Assembly (NCBI RefSeq): GCF_002269125.1 | Contig: NZ_NQKI01000038.1 | Location: 1 to 45,651, forward strand | Direction of reading: 5' to 3' | Origin: Pseudomonas lundensis | GTDB taxonomy: Bacteria > Pseudomonadota > Gammaproteobacteria > Pseudomonadales > Pseudomonadaceae | Length of the DNA: 45,651 nucleotides | In this document: positions 16,919 to 24,010 of the stretch, piece after piece | How positions within the stretch are numbered: the first letter of the stretch is position 1 | Layout of the letters: every line of letters starts with the position of its first letter | Notes under the pieces: model-generated | The model's database searches: none | What the model was told of the DNA's origin: nothing | The model's input: only the letters and a program-made list of their open reading frames with translations | Program-made: the position numbers and the translations under genes

Positions 16919-17674
16919 TCAAGACAACTCGGCCACCGCAGGCCGGGTTTGTCGGTTTTTCGCGTAGGCAGCACCGGCAATCATTGCCACCAAAATCCCC
17001 GCCAACACCAACGATGATCCGACTGTACCGAAATCGAGACCGCCCTTTTCATGGGGTTTGGTCAGGAAGTCGCCCAACGTCGCGCCGAACGGCCGCGTCA
17101 ACACGAACGCCACCCAAAACAGCACCACCGAAGAGATACGGGTGAAGTAGCGTGCCAGTACCACCAGCCCGATGGTTGCACCGATAAACAGCGCTCCGCC
17201 CGCAAATCCCAGCCCGGAATCGTCTGCCAAGTAATCGCCCAATGCAGTGCCCAACGTGTTGGAGAGCAAAATCGCCATCCAGTAGAACAACTCACCCCGT
17301 GGCGTCTGCACGTTGTTGACGTTGAGGGACTCACCACTCCATTTCCACAACGCAAAAATCGCCACCAGGATCGACACCAGGATCAATGACCCCGAGGCGT
17401 AGCCCAGGCCCAATGTGCGGTCCATGAAGTCGGACAGGGTGGTGCCTGCCGTGCTGGTGGACAGAATCACCAGCCAATACAGCACAGGGTTGTAGGTTTT
17501 GGAGAACAACTGAGTCAGCAAGGTCAGGACAAACACACTGAGCAACAGCATTGAACTGACGGCATACCCCACATTCAAGGTCATCGACAGCAAGTCACCG
17601 GCGGTTTCGCCCAACGTGGTGGCGCAGATTTTCATCACCCAGAACGCGAGGGTGATCTGTGGAAGTTTATTCAT
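16919..17674 (-). CDS. COG4705-type integral membrane protein built of repeats
   Basis: 251 residues, about eight predicted membrane segments. It belongs to what I recognise as the uncharacterised COG4705 group. A motif G-x-T/A-x-G/S-D-x-L/M occurs four times (GETAGDLL at 22, GTTLSDFM at 77, GTALGDYL at 142, GATLGDFL at 197), each at the end of a hydrophobic helix, so the protein is a fourfold internal repeat with a conserved Asp in each unit; such Asp residues inside membranes often serve ion or proton movement, but no function is established. Start is the ATG at 17674 (MNKLPQITL) preceded by CTGGAG; the frame is open 30 bases further. Confidence 0.75.
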   Translation of the reverse strand: MNKLPQITLAFWVMKICATTLGETAGDLLSMTLNVGYAVSSMLLLSVFVLTLLTQLFSKTYNPVLYWLVILSTSTAGTTLSDFMDRTLGLGYASGSLILVSILVAIFALWKWSGESLNVNNVQTPRGELFYWMAILLSNTLGTALGDYLADDSGLGFAGGALFIGATIGLVVLARYFTRISSVVLFWVAFVLTRPFGATLGDFLTKPHEKGGLDFGTVGSSLVLAGILVAMIAGAAYAKNRQTRPAVAELS

Positions 17675-17940
17675 TCGGGTCAACGCTCCAGGGGGACAAA
17701 GCAATTATTGAGTCTGCTTTTTATGCCCGGAGAAGCCTGAGCGGCAGCCCGTGAAAAATAGGTAATGCGCAAATGAAAAAGGCATCCACAAATAAGAATT
17801 AAACGTATTAATTGTCAGTTAATTCCCACGCGACACACTCCTTCCTACATTCAGCTCTGCTCCGATGATTGAGGCGCCTTGGGTTAATCGACCCTGAAGC
17901 CGCGCTCGACATTCTCGAGGAACGCCCAAATACATCTAAC

Positions 17941-17984
17941 AAATAGATATTTAAGCGCTATTTTTTGCGCTTTTTAATCTATTT
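17941..17984. promoter_or_regulatory. Long A+T-rich inverted repeat before the repeat-protein gene
   Basis: 18-base arms at 17941-17958 and 17967-17984 pair except for four central positions, around the loop TATTTTTT; the outer half is AAATAGAT/ATCTATTT and the inner half AAGCGC/GCGCTT. The right arm contains five T's, so it may terminate, or it may be a cruciform-like operator or 5'-leader element for the gene at 18047. The rest of the 342-bp intergenic stretch 17705-18046 shows no other feature I can support. Confidence 0.5.
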
Positions 17985-18046
17985 GATGGGAGTAATCTGA
18001 ACCTATCGAAACACAACAACCCAGACACGCAACAAGGAGCACAACC

Positions 18047-18343
18047 ATGAAAACCCGAATGATCCTCGCCACCACCCTCTCTGTACTGGCTTTGAATGCG
18101 TTTGCAGCAGACGGTTACGACCGTACCCACTCTTCGAGCTTTGCTGAAGACGGCTACAGCCGCACCGGCTCGGCCGCTGTTGCAGCAGATGGCTACGACC
18201 GCACCCACTCCTCAAGCTTTGCTGAGGACGGTTACAGCCGCACCGGTTCGGCCACGTTTGCCGCAGATGGCTATGACCGTACCCACTCCGCCAGCTTTGC
18301 CGAAGATGGTTATGACCGCACTCAAGGCGCGCGCTTTAGTTGA
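18047..18343 (+). CDS. Small secreted protein of six 13-residue DGYxRT repeats
   Basis: 98 residues. Residues 1-21 are a clear Sec signal peptide ending in AFAA (cleavage near 20-21). The whole mature protein is six tandem 13-residue units starting DGY: 22-34, 35-47, 48-60, 61-73, 74-86 and 87-98. Odd units read DGYDRTHSSSFAE, even units DGYSRTGSAAVAA, so the unit of recent duplication is 26 residues (78 bp). No cysteines, no other domain. Ribosome site AAGGAG precedes the ATG at 18047. I do not recognise a family with known function; regular Asp, Tyr, Arg and Ser/Thr spacing suggests an extracellular or periplasmic binding or matrix peptide, which is inference only. Confidence 0.8.
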   Translation: MKTRMILATTLSVLALNAFAADGYDRTHSSSFAEDGYSRTGSAAVAADGYDRTHSSSFAEDGYSRTGSATFAADGYDRTHSASFAEDGYDRTQGARFS

Positions 18344-18479
18344 TCAGCGCTCGCCGATGACGAGCGCACGAGGCGCGTCCCTGAAAAGGGACGCCCGAGA
18401 ATGGATTCAAGCTTTGTCATTGAGGCCAATGCCTAGCACTATAGGGGCTCTCTAACTCAGTCGTTTGCGGATGCTTGTG

Positions 18480-19100
18480 ATGCCTGACGATATCCATTTC
18501 TACGAACCCTCCAAAGGCCACGGCCTGCCCCACGATCCGTTCAATGCCATTGTCGGGCCGCGTCCGATTGGCTGGATTTCATCGCAGGACGCCGAAGGTC
18601 GTCTCAATCTGGCGCCCTACAGCTTCTTCAACGCCTTTAATTACATTCCTCCGATCATCGGGTTTTGCAGCGTGGGGCGCAAAGACAGCCTCAACAACAT
18701 TGAGCAAACCGGTGAATTCGTCTGGAACCTGGCCACGCGCCCACTGGCCGAAGCCATGAACCAGAGCTGTGCGATGGTCGGGCCCGACGTCAATGAGTTT
18801 GAATTGGCAGGCCTGAGCACCGCTGCTTCACGGGTGGTGAGCGTGCCGCGCGTGGCGCAAACGCCGGTGTCGTTTGAATGCAAAGTGACGCAGATCGTGC
18901 AACTGCAACGCGCCGACCAGCAATTGGTCCCGAGCTGGCTGATTCTCGGCGAGGTGGTGGCGGTGCATATCGCCAAACACCTGCTCAAAGACGGGATCTA
19001 TGACACCGCCGCCGCCGAACCGATTTTGCGTGGTGGCGGCCCGGCAGATTACTTCCAGTTAGGCGCCGAAGCCCTGTTCAAAATGCACCGCCCAACCTGA
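18480..19100 (+). CDS. Flavin reductase-like (FMN-binding split-barrel) protein
   Basis: 206 residues. The segment GPRPIGWISSQDAEGRLNLA followed by PYSFFNAFNYIPPIIGF is the FMN-binding core of the flavin reductase/DIM6-NTAB family (COG1853), where a conserved (N)LAPYSFFN loop holds the FMN phosphate; later GEVVAVH is also typical. Such proteins reduce flavin with NAD(P)H for partner oxygenases, but the substrate and partner here are unknown. I prefer the ATG at 18480 (MPDDIHFYEP) with GGA eight bases upstream; ATG at 18471 is possible. Not obviously in an operon: the 77-residue gene downstream is convergent and touches its stop codon. Confidence 0.8.
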   Translation: MPDDIHFYEPSKGHGLPHDPFNAIVGPRPIGWISSQDAEGRLNLAPYSFFNAFNYIPPIIGFCSVGRKDSLNNIEQTGEFVWNLATRPLAEAMNQSCAMVGPDVNEFELAGLSTAASRVVSVPRVAQTPVSFECKVTQIVQLQRADQQLVPSWLILGEVVAVHIAKHLLKDGIYDTAAAEPILRGGGPADYFQLGAEALFKMHRPT

Positions 19101-19334
19101 TTACCAAACCAGCTCGGCGTCTTCATTGACGCCCTGCAGGGCTGCAAGTTGTTGCTCGGCGGCGGCATCGGCCGCGGTCGCGGTGGTAAAGGTCTGCTCG
19201 AGCAAGATTTTGTGAAAGCGAGGGGCTCCACCTTCATACAAGGCTTTGACCGCAATCGCTGCGTGGTAAACCCCCGGTTCTACAGGCACCACCGCCGATA
19301 CCGCCTCAAATTTTTCAAATGCTTTACGCGCCAT
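19101..19334 (-). CDS. Conserved-looking hypothetical protein, 77 residues
   Basis: Starts MARKAFEKFEAVSAVVPVEP and ends in EDAELVW. No signal peptide, no membrane segment, no motif I recognise; slightly acidic and helical with an alanine-rich stretch (TATAADAAAEQQLAAL). It fills the gap between two annotated genes with no spare sequence: its TAA begins directly after the flavin reductase-like stop codon. Codon third positions are G/C biased as in neighbours, supporting a real gene. No function proposed. Confidence 0.6.
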   Translation of the reverse strand: MARKAFEKFEAVSAVVPVEPGVYHAAIAVKALYEGGAPRFHKILLEQTFTTATAADAAAEQQLAALQGVNEDAELVW

Positions 19335-19375
19335 GTGTGTAATTCCGGCCTGTGAAAAGGCGGCATTCTACCCGC

Positions 19376-19705
19376 TTACCCGGCGCGTTTCTGCACACGG
19401 CTCCAGACCTCGTCACAGCCGCTCTGGAAATCGAGACGGTCGATCACCCGGGTGTGCACCAGCACGCTGTAGACCTCCATCAGCGGGGACTTAAAGTACG
19501 CCAACATCGACGCCTCATCCTGCCAATACCCTGCGACATGCCAAAGCAACGGTTCGCTGCGCGATTGCTGCAACGCAACGTGCAGGCAGCCAGGCATCTG
19601 CAGCGTGGGCTCAATCAGTTGGCTCAGGCAGGCCTCGACGCGGGCCGAACAACCTGCGTGGGCACGAACCCAGGTCGTGTGACTGGCAACAGTGGACTGG
19701 GGCAT
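19376..19705 (-). CDS. Putative quinol monooxygenase (ABM-domain protein)
   Basis: 109 residues, the size of a single dimeric alpha/beta-barrel ABM domain. Pattern W-x-RAHAG at the first strand, EACLSQLIEPTLQMPGCLHV, and EPLLWHVAGYWQDEASMLAYFKSP followed by the C-terminal strand correspond to the antibiotic-biosynthesis-monooxygenase fold used by YgiN-like quinol monooxygenases and related heme- or quinone-handling proteins. The ATG at 19705 follows a strong GGAGG. 42 bp upstream of the 77-residue gene's... neighbour on the same strand direction it is transcribed away from the AraC gene. Substrate unknown. Confidence 0.65.
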   Translation of the reverse strand: MPQSTVASHTTWVRAHAGCSARVEACLSQLIEPTLQMPGCLHVALQQSRSEPLLWHVAGYWQDEASMLAYFKSPLMEVYSVLVHTRVIDRLDFQSGCDEVWSRVQKRAG

Positions 19706-20024
19706 GGTGACCTCCAAAAATCTGAGGGGCGTGAGGGGAGGCTCAAAGCTTACGGTGGGTCTGTGCCGCACGGTTAGTCGATTCCTGCCCCGGCCTTGCA
19801 CGATTCTGCATAACCTTAGCGTTCCAACCGCCTCACGCCATCCTGCGCAACCGCGTCAGGTATAGCGGTTTCAAGCAAACCCGCGCCTTGTTTACAACGC
19901 TTTCGTCGCCCGCCGTGAAGGCCGCGACAGGATCAGGCAAGGCTGCGGCAGAAATCAGCTACCCCTTGGGCTTGCACAAATCTAAGCTATGGCCCCATCG
20001 CCGCCGCCACGAGGACACGCCCCC

Positions 20025-20954
20025 ATGTCAACGCTGCAACCGCCCATGGCCGCACTCGATGCCGCGCTGGAAGAAAAACGCGTAGAACTGGCTGACCTCA
20101 TTTATCGCCACACCCGCGAAGACGGCACCTGCGCCACGGGGGTCGACGCGCTGTTCATGTCGCGTTACAGCGAGTCCAGCGACTTCTCCCCAAGCTTGCC
20201 GCAACCGGCCCTGTGCATCCTCGCCCAAGGGCGCAAGGAGGTGCGCCTGGCAGATGAATATTTCGCCTACGATCCGCTTCATTATCTGGTGGTGTCGGTG
20301 TCAATGCCGATCAGTGGCCGTGTGGTGGAAATATCCCCGGAACGTCCGGTGCTGGCGTTGCGCCTGGATATTGATCCGATGGAAATCTCCACCCTGATCA
20401 GCGAGGCCGGGCCGATTGGCGTGCCGTCGCGGCCTGCCGGGCGCGGGGTGTATGTCGAACCCATCGATCAAGTCATGCTCGATGCCCTGCTGCGCCTGAC
20501 CCGATTGCTGGACTCGCCCCGCGATATCGCCATGCTCGCGCCGCTGATTCGACGCGAGATCTTGTACCGCTTGCTGCGCAGTCCTTTGGGCTACCGACTG
20601 TACGAAATTGCTACCGAAAACAGTCAAACCCACCGGGTGAGCCGTGCGATCTCATGGCTCAACGGCAATTTCCAGCAACCGTTGCGCATTGACGACCTGG
20701 CCCGTGAAGCCAACCTGAGCGTGTCGACCCTGCACCACCGTTTCAAAGCCATGACCGCCATGAGCCCGCTGCAATACCAGAAGCAGCTGCGCCTCAACGA
20801 GGCCCGGCGCCTGATGCTCTGCGAAGGGCTCGACGCGTCGGCGGCAGGATATCGCGTGGGGTATGAAAGCCCATCGCAGTTCAGCCGCGAGTACAGCCGT
20901 CAATTTGGCGCGCCGCCGGTGCGGGATCTGGCGCGCTTGCGCATGAGCCTATAG
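20025..20954 (+). CDS. AraC-family transcriptional regulator
   Basis: 309 residues. N-terminal half matches the AraC_N type ligand-binding domain (PALCILAQGRKEVRLADEYF, then LRLDIDPMEISTLI); the C-terminal ~100 residues hold the two helix-turn-helices (LRIDDLAREANLSVSTLHHR; LDASAAGYRVGYESPSQFSR). Start at ATG 20025 (MSTLQPPMAA) behind GAGGACACG; an ATG 36 bases upstream is open. Convergent with the SDR gene at 21019-21633; regulators of this subtype often control a neighbouring oxidoreductase, so the SDR/metallo-beta-lactamase pair is a candidate target. Effector unknown. Confidence 0.85.
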   Translation: MSTLQPPMAALDAALEEKRVELADLIYRHTREDGTCATGVDALFMSRYSESSDFSPSLPQPALCILAQGRKEVRLADEYFAYDPLHYLVVSVSMPISGRVVEISPERPVLALRLDIDPMEISTLISEAGPIGVPSRPAGRGVYVEPIDQVMLDALLRLTRLLDSPRDIAMLAPLIRREILYRLLRSPLGYRLYEIATENSQTHRVSRAISWLNGNFQQPLRIDDLAREANLSVSTLHHRFKAMTAMSPLQYQKQLRLNEARRLMLCEGLDASAAGYRVGYESPSQFSREYSRQFGAPPVRDLARLRMSL

Positions 20955-21018
20955 GGCCATCGTTCGCTGCCACTGATTCGCGTCGATGCCGATCACCGTC
21001 GGCCCAGTACCCTCGGCT

Positions 21019-21633
21019 TCAATAGCCGACGGTGAAACGTTGACGGGAATGGGCGGGATGCTCGACTTCATCGAGCATGGCGATGGCGAAGTCCGCGAAA
21101 CTAATCCAGCTTTTGCCGTCATCGCCGATCAGCAGGTGGTCGTTGCCCAAGCGGAATGTTCCGGTGCGCGGACCCTCTACAAATTCGGCCGATGGCGACA
21201 GGAAGGTCCAGTCCAGGTCCTGTTCCTTGCGCAAGGTTTCCAGATACACACCCCCCGCACTGGCCTCTGGCTTGTAGGCCTCCGGGAAGTCCTTGCTGTC
21301 GATGACCCGGGTGTTATCCGGCAGTAACAGCGAACCCGCGCCCCCCACAAACAACAAGCGCTTCACGCCTGCCTTTTTCACCGGTTCGATGATGGCCTGA
21401 GCGGGCAAGGTCGAAAAATGCGCGGCGCTTAACACCCCATCACTGCCTGCAACCGCTTCTTGCAGGGCATGGGCATCATTGACATCCACATCCAGGGTGA
21501 CCACGTTTTCACGGTGGCCGATTTTTGAGGCGTGACGCGCAATGGCGATCACGCTATGACCACGGCGCAGGGCTTCTTCCAGCAGTTGGCTGCCTGCACG
21601 TCCGGTGGCACCGATAATTGCAATTTTGCTCAT
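21019..21633 (-). CDS. NAD(P)-binding atypical SDR (NmrA/COG2910 type)
   Basis: 204 residues. Rossmann start MSKIAIIGATGRAGSQLLEE with the G-x-x-G-x-x-G dinucleotide motif, then VKRLLFVGGAGSLLLPDNTR and DWTFLSPSAEFVEGPRTGTF, typical of the small NAD(P)-binding family that includes YwnB-like reductases. No classical YxxxK catalytic pair is evident, so it may be a reductase of unknown substrate or a redox sensor. AGGAGA-type ribosome site lies before the ATG. It follows the metallo-beta-lactamase gene by 43 bp on the same strand, probably one transcript. Confidence 0.8.
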   Translation of the reverse strand: MSKIAIIGATGRAGSQLLEEALRRGHSVIAIARHASKIGHRENVVTLDVDVNDAHALQEAVAGSDGVLSAAHFSTLPAQAIIEPVKKAGVKRLLFVGGAGSLLLPDNTRVIDSKDFPEAYKPEASAGGVYLETLRKEQDLDWTFLSPSAEFVEGPRTGTFRLGNDHLLIGDDGKSWISFADFAIAMLDEVEHPAHSRQRFTVGY

Positions 21634-21676
21634 GAGGTTCTCCTGTGGAATGGACAGATTTCACTAAAGGCTTCAA

Positions 21677-22561
21677 TCACCACTTCATTTCGCCTTTGGC
21701 CACTTTGGCGCTCAGTTCCAGCGAAGACTCTTCAGCCAGATCCGGGTAACGCTTTTTCATTGCTGCGATCAGTTCAGCCGAGTCCTTGGCTTTGAGGGTC
21801 TCTTCATCAAACGCCTTGATGTAATCGCGGGTGAAGTGCACGGCATCGATCGAACGATCGTTCTCGCCCAGGTAATGGCCAGGCACCACAACGCCGGGTT
21901 GCAGGCTGTCGATGCGCTTGAGGGTGGACAACCACTGTTTGTGGGACTGAGGCGTTTGCGTGTCAGCCATCCACACGTGAATGTTGTCAGCCACTACCAC
22001 CCCGCCCACCACGGCCTTGAGCGACGGAATCCACACAAAGCTGCGGTCCGGCTGCTTGCCGTTCAGCCCGATCACCTCCAGATCGCGGCCTTCCAGTTGC
22101 AAGCTATTGCCGTTGAGCACCTGCGGCACAATCAATTTTACGGGGGCATCAACGCCCATTTGCGGGCCCCAGAATGCCAGTTTGGCATCCTTGGTTTTGT
22201 TGATGTGTTCCACCGTAGGGGCGGAGGCCAGCACGGTGGCGTCGGGGAAGGCATCTGTCAGTGTTTGCAGACCGAAGTAGTAGTCCGGGTCGCCGTGGCT
22301 GATGTAGATGGTGGTCAGGTGCTTGCCGCTGGCGCGGATCTTGTCCACCACGTGCTGCGCCTGAGCTTTGCCGAATTTCGCATCGATCAGAATGGCGTCT
22401 TTGTCGCCGCTCACCAGCACCGACGACACCGGGAAAATCGCCGCGGCGCCCGGGTTGTACACGTCCAGCGTGAGGGGTGCAGGCGCTGCAGCGGCTTGCG
22501 CAGCAAAGCCCAGCGCAACGACGCCAAGGAACAGGCGACGCAAGGTTGAAAATCCATTCAT
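21677..22561 (-). CDS. Secreted metallo-beta-lactamase-fold hydrolase with altered metal motif
   Basis: 294 residues with an N-terminal signal peptide (LFLGVVALGFAAQAAAA). The fold is recognisable from SVLVSGDKDAILIDAKF, TIYISHGDPDYYFGL, GGVVVADNIHVW and VVVPGHYLGE. The usual HxHxDH motif reads HGDPDY here: the second His is Asp and the last His is Tyr, so the dinuclear site differs from classical members; this looks like a family trait rather than decay since the rest is intact. Start ATG 22561 follows CAGGAAACAG. It heads an operon with the SDR and is divergent from a LysR regulator 113 bp away, the likely controller. Substrate unknown. Confidence 0.78.
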   Translation of the reverse strand: MNGFSTLRRLFLGVVALGFAAQAAAAPAPLTLDVYNPGAAAIFPVSSVLVSGDKDAILIDAKFGKAQAQHVVDKIRASGKHLTTIYISHGDPDYYFGLQTLTDAFPDATVLASAPTVEHINKTKDAKLAFWGPQMGVDAPVKLIVPQVLNGNSLQLEGRDLEVIGLNGKQPDRSFVWIPSLKAVVGGVVVADNIHVWMADTQTPQSHKQWLSTLKRIDSLQPGVVVPGHYLGENDRSIDAVHFTRDYIKAFDEETLKAKDSAELIAAMKKRYPDLAEESSLELSAKVAKGEMKW

Positions 22562-22674
22562 GGGCTGTTTCCTGAATAAGAGGCCGTTATAGGCGATGAA
22601 CACAGCTTAGTAGCCCGATCAGCGTTAAAAAATGCGATGCTGCGACATAGTTTGTTTCAGAAACCGGGCAGATC

Positions 22675-23580
22675 ATGGACCGTCTTAATGCAATGCGCGT
22701 GTTTGTCACCGTGGTCGACCTCGGCAGTCAGTCAGCCGCCGCTGATCACCTGGACCTGTCGCGGCCGGTGGTGTCGCGCTATTTGGCCGAGCTTGAAGCG
22801 TGGGTGGGCGCACGTCTGCTGCATCGCACCACGCGCAAACTGAGCCTCACTGCTGCCGGTAATGAAACGCTGCCGCGCTGTCGACAGATGCTGACACTGT
22901 CCGAGGATTTGCAGGCCGCCGTGACCACGGCCGGGGATGCGCCTCGGGGCCTGTTGCGCATCAGCGTCAGTACGTCATTCGGGCAAGCGCAACTGGCAGC
23001 CGCCGTGACCGACTATGTGCGCCTCAACCCCGGCGTGACCATTGACCTGCAAATGCTTGACCGCACGGTAAACCTGGTGGACGAGCGCATTGACCTCGCC
23101 ATTCGCACCAGCAGGGAGCTGGACCCCAGCCTGATTGCCCGCAAGTTGACCGTTTGTCGCTCGCTGCTGTGTGCTTCGCCCGCGTATCTGCGCGAGCATC
23201 CGGCGCCCGTACAGGTGGATGACTTGAGCCAGCACAATTGCCTGACCCATACCTATTTCGGCAAAAGCCTGTGGCATTTCACCTGTGATGGCGAGGAGGT
23301 GTCGGTGCCGGTGCAAGGCAACATCAGCGCCAACGAAGCCAGCACCTTGCTCAGCGCCACACTGTCTGGTGCGGGGGTTTCACTGCTGCCCAGCTATCAG
23401 GCCGGGGAGCACGTGCTTCGCGGGGATCTGGTGCGCTTGTTGCCCGACGCCGAACCCCGGGTGATGACTATTTACGCGGTCTACGCCTCGCGCAAACACA
23501 TGCCCAGCGCGTTGCGCAGCATGCTGGACTTTCTGGCGGCGCGCTTTACCCCCGAGCCATCGTGGGACAAAGGACTGTAA
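22675..23580 (+). CDS. LysR-family transcriptional regulator
   Basis: 301 residues. N-terminal winged helix-turn-helix (MRVFVTVVDLGSQSAAADHL, then DLSRPVVSRYLAELEAWVGA, RLLHRTTRKLSLTAAG), followed by the periplasmic-binding-type effector domain (RGLLRISVSTSFG, ERIDLAIRTS, GAGVSLLPSY). It is divergent from the metallo-beta-lactamase/SDR operon, the classical LysR arrangement, so probably regulates it. Inducer unknown. Confidence 0.9.
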   Translation: MDRLNAMRVFVTVVDLGSQSAAADHLDLSRPVVSRYLAELEAWVGARLLHRTTRKLSLTAAGNETLPRCRQMLTLSEDLQAAVTTAGDAPRGLLRISVSTSFGQAQLAAAVTDYVRLNPGVTIDLQMLDRTVNLVDERIDLAIRTSRELDPSLIARKLTVCRSLLCASPAYLREHPAPVQVDDLSQHNCLTHTYFGKSLWHFTCDGEEVSVPVQGNISANEASTLLSATLSGAGVSLLPSYQAGEHVLRGDLVRLLPDAEPRVMTIYAVYASRKHMPSALRSMLDFLAARFTPEPSWDKGL

Positions 23581-23698
23581 GAAGTAGTCCGTTTGAGGGA
23601 TGAAGGCTTACAGGTGCAGTCGTACAACTGGTGTGGCAAGTCCGAGGGTCTGAACTAGCCTGAAAAGTGTGACGTCTAGGTATCAGGAGATGACTGCC

Positions 23699-23875
23699 AT
23701 GACCACGAAAACAAAAACCAGATGCATGACCGCGTTTGTTGTATTTGCTGCCGCTGTACTGTTTGCCAGTGCTTGTTACCGCGCTGAGCAAACCCGCCTC
23801 TCCCCTCGATTTACCGCCAGTTGCCAGGGCGAGCATTGCAATTCGTTGAATGCAGCATTCAGCGCGTTGAGATAA
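23699..23875 (+). CDS. Small secreted or lipoprotein-like hypothetical, 58 residues
   Basis: CAGGAG nine bases upstream of the ATG at 23699 supports the start MTTKTKTRCMTAFVVF. Residues 10-26 are a hydrophobic signal segment ending LFASAC; the Cys could be a lipidation site but the -3 residue is Ala, so the lipobox is imperfect. The short mature part carries a C-x4-C pair (SCQGEHC). A rho-independent terminator follows the stop directly, which supports a real monocistronic gene. No family recognised. Confidence 0.55.
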   Translation: MTTKTKTRCMTAFVVFAAAVLFASACYRAEQTRLSPRFTASCQGEHCNSLNAAFSALR

Positions 23876-23881
23876 AAAATC

Positions 23882-23920
23882 GGTGCAGCCGTTCATGAAC
23901 TGACGACTGCGCCTTTTTTT
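23882..23920 (+). terminator. Intrinsic terminator after the 58-residue gene
   Basis: GGTGCAG ... CTGCGCC (one G-U pair) around an inner GTTCATGAAC dyad, followed by seven T's at 23914-23920. Confidence 0.7.
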
Positions 23921-24010
23921 GCGCCTGTTCGTTAGCGAGCTATCCAGTACACTGGGCGGCATTCCGCCACAGGCCGCTGCGCCTGTGCCTTTGCGCCCAC
24001 AGGTGTATTG

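Noticed and set aside
18096..18455. 119-codon frame over the repeat-protein gene in another phase
   Set aside because: It exists only because the 39-bp repeat keeps alternate frames open; no ribosome site or signal peptide.
23955..23968. Another GGCGG-N4-CCGCC dyad before the DHA2 efflux gene
   Set aside because: It has the arms of the dctA/pcaT enhancer dyads but a different centre (CATT), occurs singly and has no sigma54 promoter nearby; such GC palindromes are common at this base composition.
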